Below, piece after piece: positions 1 to 7,918 of a stretch of 64,000 nucleotides of DNA. The DNA is from Xylocopa sonorina (lineage: Eukaryota > Arthropoda > Insecta > Hymenoptera > Apidae): NCBI RefSeq assembly GCF_050948175.1, contig NC_135194.1, positions 3,650,033-3,714,032 of the forward strand. Reading direction: 5' to 3'. How positions within the stretch are numbered: the stretch's first letter is position 1; every line of letters begins with the position of its first letter. The notes beneath the pieces were generated by a model, which saw nothing but the letters and a program-made list of their open reading frames with translations, was not told the DNA's origin and did not search any database. Position numbers and translations under genes: made by a program.

Positions 1-1
1 G

Positions 2-1822
2 ACCGTAATAGAAACATTCAGATCCTTGTGCGACGTTGTAAACGAATTACAATTACAAACATTTAGTATCGCACAAACCTATCTAGACTCCGTATCCTGG
101 TCCCGAATCCAGAAAATCCTTCAGGACCTGTTTTATGAAACAACTGTCCAGATTACGGTCTGCCAGGGCCTCATTAAAACCCCTTCGGTCGAAGAGCGAC
201 TGAAAATAATAAGAGAAAACCACGACTCCCCTGTGGGAGGTCACAAAGGGGTTAATAAAACTTATTCTCGCATCAGACAACAATACTTTTGGCCAAACAT
301 GAAAACACAAATACAAGAATATATTGGCAAATGTAAAAGTTGTCAGACAGAGAAACTGGTCCGGGTAAAGACCAGACAGCCTCTCACTTTAACCGACACC
401 CCTGGCAGGGCATTCGATAAGATTTCAATGGACGTAATGGGTCCTCTTCCTGAAACTTCCGACGGTTATACAAGTATCCTCACGATCCAAGATCTCCTCA
501 CTAAATACTCAGTCGCAGTTCCTCTCAAAACCACCACCGCAGTAGACATTGCCGATGCTCTAATAAAAGAATTCATTTGTAAGTTCGGATGCCCGAAAGG
601 CATACTCACGGACCAAGGTTCGAACTTTATAAATAGCTTGATTAAAGCCATAGCAATCAAATTCCGTATTAAGCAATACAAGTCCACTGCGTTCCATCCA
701 CAGACAAACGGGTCCGTTGAACGATCTCACCACGTCCTGGCCGAATATCTGAAGCATTACATAGAGTCGAGTAACGATTGGGTGAATTGGTTACCGTATG
801 CAATGTTTTCATACAACACCAGTGTGCACGAGGGTACATTATACACCCCACACGAACTAGTGTTCGGCAGGATAGCTAGGACGCCGTCAGCCACTCCTTT
901 TCAGGACAGCTCTGATAACGAAACTTATAGCGACTATCTTATACAACTTCAGGAGAAAATCTCGAAATCTCAGGATTTGGCTAAAGCCAATCTAGACAAT
1001 GCGAAACGCCGTCCTAAATATTATTATGACCGAAATCTCAATGTCCAAAACTTCGAGGTAGGCCAATGGGTCTATCTTTTAAAAGAGCCGAACAAACATA
1101 AGTTCCAGGCACAGTATTCTGGACCGTACCGTATCCTCGAAATTTTGGGCAATTGTAATGTTAAGCTGAATGTAAAAGGGCGCCATAAAATTGTTCATAC
1201 GAACAAAATCAAAATTTGTAAACGAATGCATAGTATGCAGAGTGTGGATGCTAGTGAAAGAAAAGTGCGAAAAACTGAAAATGAAGTCAGTGAGAGCAGT
1301 GACATTCAAACGAACGCTGAAAGTGAAAGCGACGAAAGTGCCTGCAATCCGAAGGAAGCCCGCAGTCACGGTCCAATCTCCAAACGTTATCGCCAGGATC
1401 AACCAGGCGAAAAACCTCAGATTCCGCAGCATCCAGCCGACAGGACCAAGAGAAGGATCCAGCATCCCGAAATCTACCCAACAGACAAGAGATCTCGGCA
1501 TGGCCGAGATTCTTTTTCCAAGGGGGGTGGTGTAACGTCAGGCGTACCGCCTGCCACCCTCCGGCGTCCACCTCATCATCCCCAGCATCCGTATCCGGAG
1601 CCCCTGCACACGGGCCACCCGCCGACTCGCCGTCCCTACAGAAGGAGACAAAGGTACGAGAGGGAAGAGGGATGCAGCATGCCGCGCCCACGCGCGATCT
1701 CCACACACGAGGGGGAGGACTTCACCCCGTATTACGAGGGCGAGGAGCTCTCCGACACATACTGGGTCGAATCCCCAGCGATCACGAAGCCCTATACGTA
1801 CTTCTCGTACATGTGGGATTAG
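2..1822 (+). CDS. pol: Pol polyprotein, C-terminal part (integrase and tail), partial at 5' end
   Basis: Integrase inserts the reverse-transcribed DNA into the host chromosome. The frame is already open at base 2, so the true start is upstream. The 606 visible residues match residues 967-1572 of the copy-2 pol, numbered from its first Met. In order: an HHCC zinc-binding domain (His, His, then CKSC), a D,D(35)E catalytic core (Asp in ISMD, Asp in LTDQGSNF, Glu in NGSVERSH), a GPY/F-type module (YSGPYRIL), then a charged, proline- and arginine-rich tail. The last 96-97 codons lie inside the 3' LTR, and the TAG stop is at 1820-1822. I found five amino-acid differences from copy 2 (Leu/Ile, two Val/Ile, Asp/Glu, Pro/Ser), mostly conservative. 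Their bases cluster between 494 and 560. No env-like frame follows. Confidence 0.93.
   Translation, partial: TVIETFRSLCDVVNELQLQTFSIAQTYLDSVSWSRIQKILQDLFYETTVQITVCQGLIKTPSVEERLKIIRENHDSPVGGHKGVNKTYSRIRQQYFWPNMKTQIQEYIGKCKSCQTEKLVRVKTRQPLTLTDTPGRAFDKISMDVMGPLPETSDGYTSILTIQDLLTKYSVAVPLKTTTAVDIADALIKEFICKFGCPKGILTDQGSNFINSLIKAIAIKFRIKQYKSTAFHPQTNGSVERSHHVLAEYLKHYIESSNDWVNWLPYAMFSYNTSVHEGTLYTPHELVFGRIARTPSATPFQDSSDNETYSDYLIQLQEKISKSQDLAKANLDNAKRRPKYYYDRNLNVQNFEVGQWVYLLKEPNKHKFQAQYSGPYRILEILGNCNVKLNVKGRHKIVHTNKIKICKRMHSMQSVDASERKVRKTENEVSESSDIQTNAESESDESACNPKEARSHGPISKRYRQDQPGEKPQIPQHPADRTKRRIQHPEIYPTDKRSRHGRDSFSKGGGVTSGVPPATLRRPPHHPQHPYPEPLHTGHPPTRRPYRRRQRYEREEGCSMPRPRAISTHEGEDFTPYYEGEELSDTYWVESPAITKPYTYFSYMWD
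1492..1510 (+). other. Perfect hairpin just upstream of the polypurine tract, copy 1
   Basis: ATCTCGGC, a 3-base ATG loop, then GCCGAGAT form a perfect 8-bp stem, followed by a T-rich run and then the polypurine tract. It lies inside the pol frame. The same structure is present in copy 2 at 7939-7957. Whether it acts as RNA structure or is a codon coincidence cannot be told from two closely related copies. Confidence 0.6.
1520..1530 (+). other. Polypurine tract (PPT), copy 1
   Basis: AAGGGGGGTGG sits directly against the start of the 3' LTR (TGTAACG). In LTR elements this purine run resists RNase H and primes plus-strand DNA synthesis. It contains one T. The identical tract abuts the 3' LTR of copy 2. 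It overlaps the pol coding frame. Confidence 0.8.
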
Positions 1823-1877
1823 AATAAGCACACTACTCACCTATGTACATACACACCAACACACACCTAGATTTAAG

Positions 1878-1900
1878 TAAATATATGTATATATTTTATT
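1878..1900 (+). promoter_or_regulatory. TATA-like AT-rich tract in LTR, copy 1
   Basis: A run of alternating A/T bases (ATATATGTATATATTTTA) lies about 350 bp into the LTR, followed at once by a hairpin and a GC-rich region. This is where an LTR promoter could lie, but I see no decisive start-site signal. In a 3' LTR it would drive transcription outward into the satellite. Confidence 0.25.
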
Positions 1901-2112
1901 CATGCACGGTTATGTTCCGTGCACTCGCGCGCATACTCGACGCTCGCGGCTCACGCTTAACGCGGGCCGCGCCCCACTCCGAACGGCCGCCCCACCACGA
2001 GGGCCGAGCGGCCGCCCTACTCCGACAGTCCGCCCCACCGCGAGGGCCCAGCGACTCGCGCGCCGCGCGACCCGAGGAGGTCGCGGACGCGAGATCCGAG
2101 AGTCAGTTCCAA

Positions 2113-2247
2113 TCTCACCTCCGAACGGGAGAGTTCTCATCTCATCTCCGAACTGGAGAGTTCGTATCTCATCTCCGAACGGGAGAGTTCCAATCTCATC
2201 TCCGAACTGGAGAGTTCGCACCTCATCTCCGAACCGAGGAGTTCTAA
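2113..2247 (+). repeat. 27-bp minisatellite in LTR of copy 1, five units
   Basis: Five head-to-tail 27-bp units start at 2113, 2140, 2167, 2194 and 2221, each built on CTCATCTCCGAAC and GAGAGTT. A decayed sixth unit follows. Units alternate between two variants (CGAACGGGAG and CGAACTGGAG). Copy 2 has five units too, but in a different variant order. Because 27 is a multiple of 3, several frames stay open here by chance. They are not genes. Confidence 0.9.
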
Positions 2248-2579
2248 TCCAGCATCCGAACGATGCACCTCCGATCCGAGCAATAGGCTCATTCGCAACG
2301 AGCAATTAGCTCTAATGCATTCGTCTCTATCCATACTCCCATAGCGGAGTCCATTCGATACTTTATACTATTTCTAATTCTCATTGTAATCGCTAGTCAG
2401 TAACTTAGAACTTAGTCAAGTGTATTTAGTATAGTGAAATCATAGAATATAGTTTATTTTTACCAGATTCAAAGTATCTTTATTCGAGTTCAAATACAAT
2501 TCCTTAATTCTACTCCACGGGTACGCTCGTGATTATTCTATTTCTATATCTCATCTGCGATAGTCTTGAGGCTCGACGA

Positions 2580-2682
2580 CTAGAGCGAACCAGCGCTTAG
2601 TTGCTCCATCCTCACTTCTACCGTATACAGAATATCTTGCGCCCAGGTTGATCCCGGTAAGCTAGAGCGAACCAACGCTTAG
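2580..2682 (+). repeat. Pair of 21-bp direct repeats in LTR
   Basis: Copies at 2580-2600 and 2662-2682 start CTAGAGCGAACCA and differ at one base. They are spaced 82 bp start to start. The same pair is present in both LTRs of copy 2. They may be regulatory binding sites or the remnant of a local duplication. No function can be assigned. Confidence 0.7.
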
Positions 2683-3118
2683 CCGCGCCGTACTCGACCG
2701 AAGTTCAAGTATTCTCGACGAGCCTTGCACCTCCGACAAAGCGTACACGACGCGCGGGGAGGAGAGAGTTTATTCGTCGTCTCGCTCGGGAATACGTGGG
2801 TGATGCACCGGAATATTCAATTTCCTGCGTTCGAGTCCTGGTTCCTGTGAAGGAGGTTTCCTTCGCCGCACGACCCGTACCTCCGTTCCAGCCGTACGCC
2901 GCCGCCATCCCGGTTGCGGATCCAAGGCGTTCCAGGTACCTGGAAAGAGAAATCAGACAGCGGAATCAAGCCTTCGCAAGGTAAGTTTAGTGTTAGTTAC
3001 CGTTTTATCGAGTCCGAAACGCCAACGAACCCGGTCCGGACGCAATTCGCGTTATTTTCGGGAACGGTTACGACTTTGTGCCACCGTTGCGAGCGCAACC
3101 GCACCTCGGGACGTGACA

Positions 3119-6100
3119 GTTATGTATTCCTCGTCTACACTTCAAATGAATGCGAACGCGACACTTCCTTGCAAAGAAATAGCGTTTGCAGATGTCTACC
3201 TATCGTAGCAATAGAGTTCTAATGCTCCTTAAAACGCGATATCGCAGCTCATTTCTATGTTTCATGGTAAGATATAATGTGATTTGCGAAGTGTTATGTA
3301 TTCCTCGTATACGATTCAAATGAATGTAAATGCGACACTTCCTTGCAAGGAAATAGCGTTTGCAGATGTCTACCTATCGTAGCAATAGGGTTCTAATGCT
3401 TCTTAAAACGCGATATCGCATCTCATTTCTATGTTTCATGGTAAGATATAATATGATTTGCGAAGTGTCATGTATTCCTCGTCTCCACTTCAAATGAATG
3501 TAAATGCGACATTTCCTTGCAAGGAAATAGCGTTTGCAGATGTCTACGTATCGTAGCAATAGATTTCTAATGCTTCTTAAAACGCGATATCGCATCTCAT
3601 TTCTATGTTTCATGGTAAGATATAATATGATTTGCGAAGTGTCATGCATTCCTCGTCTACACTTCAAATGAATGTAAATGCGACACTACCTTGCAAAGAA
3701 ATAGCGTTTGCAGATGTCTACGTATCGAAGCAATAGAGTTCTTATGATTCTTAAAACGCGATATCGCATCTCATTTCTATGTTTCATGGCAAGATATAAT
3801 ATGATTTGCGAAGTGTGATGTATTCCTCGTCTACACTTCAAATGAATGTAAATGCGACACTTCCTTACAAGGAAATAGCGTTTGCAGATGTCTACGTATC
3901 GAAGCAATAGAGTTCAAAAGCTTCTTAAAACGAGATATTGCATCTCATATCTATGTTTCATGATAAGATATAATATTCATTGCGAAGTGTTATGCATTCC
4001 TCGTATACGATTCAAATGAATGTAAGTGCGACACTTCCTCGCTAGGAAATAGCGATTGCAGATGTCTACGTATCGTAGCAATAGATTTCTAATGCTTCTT
4101 AAAACGCGATATCGCATCTCATTTCTATGGTTCATGTTAAGATATAATATTCATTGCGAAGTGTTATGCATTCCCCGTCTACGATTCAAATGAATGTAAA
4201 TGCGACACTTCCTTGCAAGGAAATAGCGTTTGCAGTTGTCTACGTATCGTAGCAATAGAGTTCTTATGATTCTTAAAACGCGATATCGCATCTCATTTCT
4301 ATGTTTCATGGTAAGATATAATATGATTTGCGAAGTGTGATGTATTCCTCGTCTACACTTCAAATGAATGTAAATGCGACACTTCCTTACAAGGAAATAG
4401 CGTTTGCAGATGTCTACGTATCGAAGCAATAGAGTTCAAAAGCTTCTTAAAACGAGATATTGCATCTCATATCTATGTTTCATGATAAGATATAATATTC
4501 ATTGCGAAGTGTTATGCATTCCTCGTATACGATTCAAATGAATGTAAATGCGACACTTCCTTGCTAGGAAATAGCGTTTGCAGATGTCTAGGTATCGTAA
4601 CAATAGAGTTCAATTGCTTCTTAAGGAGAGATATTGCATCTCATATCTATGTTTCATGGTAAGATATAATATGATTTGCAAAGTATTATGCATTCCTCGT
4701 ATACGATTCAAATGAATGTAAATGCGACACTTCCTTGCAAGGAAATAGCGTTTGCAGATGTCTACGTATCGTAGCAATAGAGTTCAAATGCATCTTAAAG
4801 CGAGATATTGCATCTCATATCTATGTTTCATGATAAGATATAATATTCATTGCGATGTGTTATGCATTCCTCGTATACGATTCAAATGAATGTAAATGCG
4901 ACACTTCCTTGCAAGGATATAGCCTTTGCAGATGTCTAGGTATCGTAGCGATAGAGTTCTAATGCTTCTTAAAACGCGATATCGCATCTCATTTCCACGT
5001 TTCATGGTAAGATATAATATGATTTGCGAAGTGTTATGTATTCCTCGTCTGCACTTCAAATGAATGTAAATGCGACACGCCCTAGCTAGGAAATAGCGTC
5101 TGCAGATGTCTAGGTATCGTAGCGATAGAGTTCTAATGCTTCTTAAAACGCGATATCGCATCTCATTTCTATGTTTCATGGCAAGATATAATATTCATTG
5201 CGAAGTGTTATGCATTCCTCGTCTACGATTCAAATGAATGTAAATGCGACACTTCCTTGCAAGGAAATAGCGTTTGCAGATGTCTACGTATCGTAGCAAT
5301 AGAGTTCTTATGATTCTTAAAACGCGATATCGCATCTCATTTCTATGTTTCATGGTAAGATATAATATGATTTGCGAAGTGTGATGTATCCTCGTCTACA
5401 CTTCAAATGAATGTAAATGCGACACTTCCTTACAAGGAAATAGCGTTTGCAGATGTCTACGTATCGAAGCAATTGAGTTCAAAAGCTTCTTAAAACGAGA
5501 TATTGCATCTCATATCTATGTTTCATGATAAGATATAATATTCATTGCGAAGTGTTATGCATTCCTCGTATACGATTCAAATGAATGTAAATGCGACACT
5601 TCCTTGCTAGGAAATAGCGTTTGCAGATGTCTAGGTATCGTAGCAATAGAGTTCAAATGCTTCTTAAGGCGAGATATTGCATCTCATATCTATGTTTCAT
5701 GGTAAGATATAATATGATTTGCAAAGTGTTATGCATTCCTCGTATACGATTCAAATGAATGTAAATGCGACACTTCCTTGCAAGGAAATAGCGTTTGCAG
5801 ATGTCTACGTATCGTAGCAATAGAGTTCAAATGCATCTTAAAGCGAGATATTGCATCTCATATCTATGTTTCATGATAAGATATAATATTCATTGCGATG
5901 TGTTATGCATTCCTCGTATACGATTCAAATGAATGTAAATGCGACACTTCCTTGCAAGGAAATAGCGTTTGCAGATGTCTACGTATCGTAGCAATGGAGT
6001 TCAAATGCTTCTTAAAGCGAGATATTGCATCTCATATCTATGTTTCATGATAAGATATAATATTCATTGCGAAGTGTTATGCATTCCTCGTATACGATTC

Positions 6101-6330
6101 AAATGAATGTAAATGCGACAGTTCCCCGCTAGGAAATAGCGATTGCAGATGTCTACGTATAGTAGCAATAGATTTCTAATGCTTCTTAAAACGCGATATC
6201 GCATCTCATTTCCATGTTTCATGGTAAGATATAATATGATTTGCGAAGTGTTATGTATTCCTCGTCTACACTTCATATGAATGTAAATGCGACACTTCCT
6301 TGCGAGGAAATAGCGTTTGCAGATGTCTAC
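3119..6330. repeat. 174-bp satellite array, block 1 (about 18.5 monomers)
   Basis: Tandem copies of a 174-bp monomer run from the end of copy 1 to the start of copy 2. Counting from GTTATGTATTCC as monomer position 1, the block holds 18 monomers plus 81 bp. The total is one base short because of a single-base deletion near 5388 (GTATCCTCG). Monomers here are mixed. Many are of the class with ATTCATTGCG and GTATACGATTC, others of the class with ATGATTTGCG and GTCTACACTTC. A six-monomer (about 1043-bp) higher-order repeat is visible: 4151-4850 resembles about 5194-5890. No gene seen. Open - strand frames are a result of the period being divisible by three. Confidence 0.97.
6327..6330. repeat. 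Target-site duplication CTAC, left copy
   Basis: CTAC precedes the LTR terminus TGTCACG. It is repeated at 15407-15410 right after the other terminus. Removing the element and one CTAC restores an uninterrupted satellite monomer (GATGTCTACCTATCG), so this is an exact 4-bp duplication made on integration at monomer positions 78-81. Confidence 0.95.
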
Positions 6331-7918
6331 TGTCACGTCCCGAGGTGCGGTTGCGCTCGCAACGGTGGCACAAAGTAGTAACCGTTCCCGAAGATAACGC
6401 GAATTGCGTCCGGACCGGGTTCGTTGGCGTTTCGGACTCGATAAAACGGTAATTAACACTAAACTTACCTTGCGAAGGCTTGATTCCGCTGTCTGATTTC
6501 TCTTTCCAGGTACCTGGAGCGCCTTGGATCCGCAACCGGGATGGCGGCGGCGTACGGCTGGAACGGAGGTACGGGTCGTGCGGCGAAGGAAACCTCCTTC
6601 ACAGGAACCAGGACTCGAACGCAGGAAATTGAATATTCCGGTGCATCACCCACGAATTCCCGATCGAGACGACGAATAAACTCTCTCCTCCCCGCGCGTC
6701 GTGTACGCTTTGTCGGAGGTGCAAGGCTCGTCGAGAATACTTGAACTTCGGTCGAGTACGGCGCGGCTAAGCGTTGGTTCGCTCTAGCTTACCGGGATCA
6801 ACCTGGGCGCAAGATATTCTGTATACGGTAGAAGTGAGGATGGAGCAACTAAGCGCTGGTTCGCTCTAGTCGTCGAGCCTCAAGACTATCGCAGATGAGA
6901 TATAGAAATAGAATAATCGCGAGCGTACCCGTGGAGTAGAATTAAGGAATTGTATTTGAACTCGAATAAAGATACTTTGAATCTGGTAAAAATAAACTAT
7001 ATTCTATGATTTCACTATACTAGATACACTTGACTAAATTCTAAGTTACTGACTAGCGATTACAATGAGAATTAGAAATAGTATAAGGTATCGAATGGAC
7101 TCCGCTATGGGAGTATGGATAGAGACGAATGCATTAGAGCTAATTGCTCGTTGCGAATGAGCCTATTGCTCGGATCGGAGGTGCATCGTTCGGATGCTGG
7201 ATTAGAACTCCTCGGTTCGGAGATGAGATACGAACTCTCCAGTTCGGAGATGAGATACCAACTCTCCCGTTCGGAGGTGAGATTGGAACTCTCCCGTTCG
7301 GAGGTGAGATTGGAACTCTCCCGTTCGGAGGTGAGATTGGAACTGACTCTCGGATCTCGCGTCCGCGACCTCCTCGGGTCGCGCGGCGCGCGAGTCGCTG
7401 GGCCCTCGCGGTGGGGCGGACGGTCGGAGTAGGGCGGCCGCTCGGCCCTCGTGGTGGGGCGGCCGTTCGGAGTGGGGCGCGGCCCGCGTTAAGCGTGAGC
7501 CGCGAGCGTCGAGTGTGCGCGCGAGTGCACGGAACATAACCGTGCATGAATAAAATATATACATATATTTACTTAAATCTAGGTGTGTGTTGGTGTGTAT
7601 GTACATATATGAGTAGTGTGCTTATTCTAATCCCACATGTACGAGAAGTACGTATAGGGCTTCGTGATCGCTGGGGATTCGACCCAGTATGTGTCGGAGA
7701 GCTCCTCGCCCTCGTAATACGGGGTGAAGTCCTCCCCCTCGTGTGTGGAGATCGCGCGTGGGCGCGGCATGCTGCATCCCTCTTCCCTCTCGTACCTTTG
7801 TCTCCTTCTGTAGGGACGGCGAGTCGGCGGGTGGCCCGTGTGCAGGGGCTCCGGATACGGATGCTGGGGATGATGAGGTGGACGCCGGAGGGTGGCAGGC
7901 GGTACGCCTGACGTTACA
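6331..7918 (-). repeat. 3' LTR, copy 2 (1588 bp)
   Basis: Runs on the - strand from TGTAACGTCA (7918) to GTGACA (6331). The first 292 bases encode the pol C-terminus, with the stop at 7627-7629. The remainder (6331-7626) holds no credible gene. It has the same landmarks as the other LTRs: TATA-like tract, hairpin, GC-rich stretch, 27-bp units at 7202-7336, paired 21-bp repeats, and a splice-donor consensus near the outer end. It is nearly identical to the 5' LTR at 13819-15406. Confidence 0.97.
7202..7336 (-). repeat. 27-bp minisatellite in 3' LTR of copy 2, five units
   Basis: Five 27-bp units occupy exactly the LTR offset seen in copy 1. The first three units (on the - strand) are alike (CTCACCTCCGAACGGGAG), unlike the alternating order in copy 1. 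The 5' LTR of this element carries the same order. Not coding. Confidence 0.9.

Larger units (their letters stand above)
1..3118 (+). mobile_element. Ty3/Gypsy-type LTR retrotransposon, copy 1 (5' part outside window)
   Basis: Seen: the 3' third of an LTR retrotransposon, with the integrase end of pol, a polypurine tract and a complete 3' LTR, in + orientation. The protein part is colinear with the intact copy at 6331-15406, without indels. The LTR ends TGT...ACA, and the satellite starts immediately after it with GTTA, the expected right copy of a 4-bp target duplication whose left copy lies outside the window. Known of the family: Ty3/Gypsy elements replicate through an RNA intermediate and the integrase inserts the DNA copy. 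The visible part has no stop or frameshift, so this copy may also be complete. Assignment to the superfamily rests on domain order in the sister copy. I do not assign a clade. Confidence 0.95.
1531..3118 (+). repeat. 3' LTR, copy 1 (1588 bp)
   Basis: The boundaries are the base after the polypurine tract (TGTAACGTCA) and the last base before satellite (GGACGTGACA). The length equals both LTRs of copy 2. The first 292 bases are protein-coding (end of pol, stop at 1822). From 1823 to 3118 I see no credible gene. Contents in order: an AT-rich TATA-like tract (about 1878-1900), a 7-bp hairpin (1903-1923), a very GC- and CpG-rich stretch (about 1917-2100), five 27-bp units (2113-2247), two 21-bp direct repeats (2580-2600 and 2662-2682, 20/21 identical), and a consensus splice donor (AAG|GTAAGT at 2980/2981). 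It differs at scattered positions from the LTRs of copy 2. Confidence 0.95.

Noticed and set aside
1843..2334. Several open frames of 60-135 codons in the LTR, on both strands
   Set aside because: They arise over the GC-rich stretch and the 27-bp units, where the period is a multiple of 3. The encoded pattern is just the repeat unit, and they lie in non-coding LTR.
2820..2850. tRNA-like B-box sequence (GTTCGAGTCC) in the LTR
   Set aside because: It matches the T-loop consensus over about ten bases, but I could not form the T-stem or a cloverleaf around it. It is probably chance.
6331..7626. Third ORF (env) downstream of pol
   Set aside because: Pol ends inside the 3' LTR and nothing between 7627 and the LTR end has a signal peptide, membrane segment or adequate length. 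The element appears to lack env.
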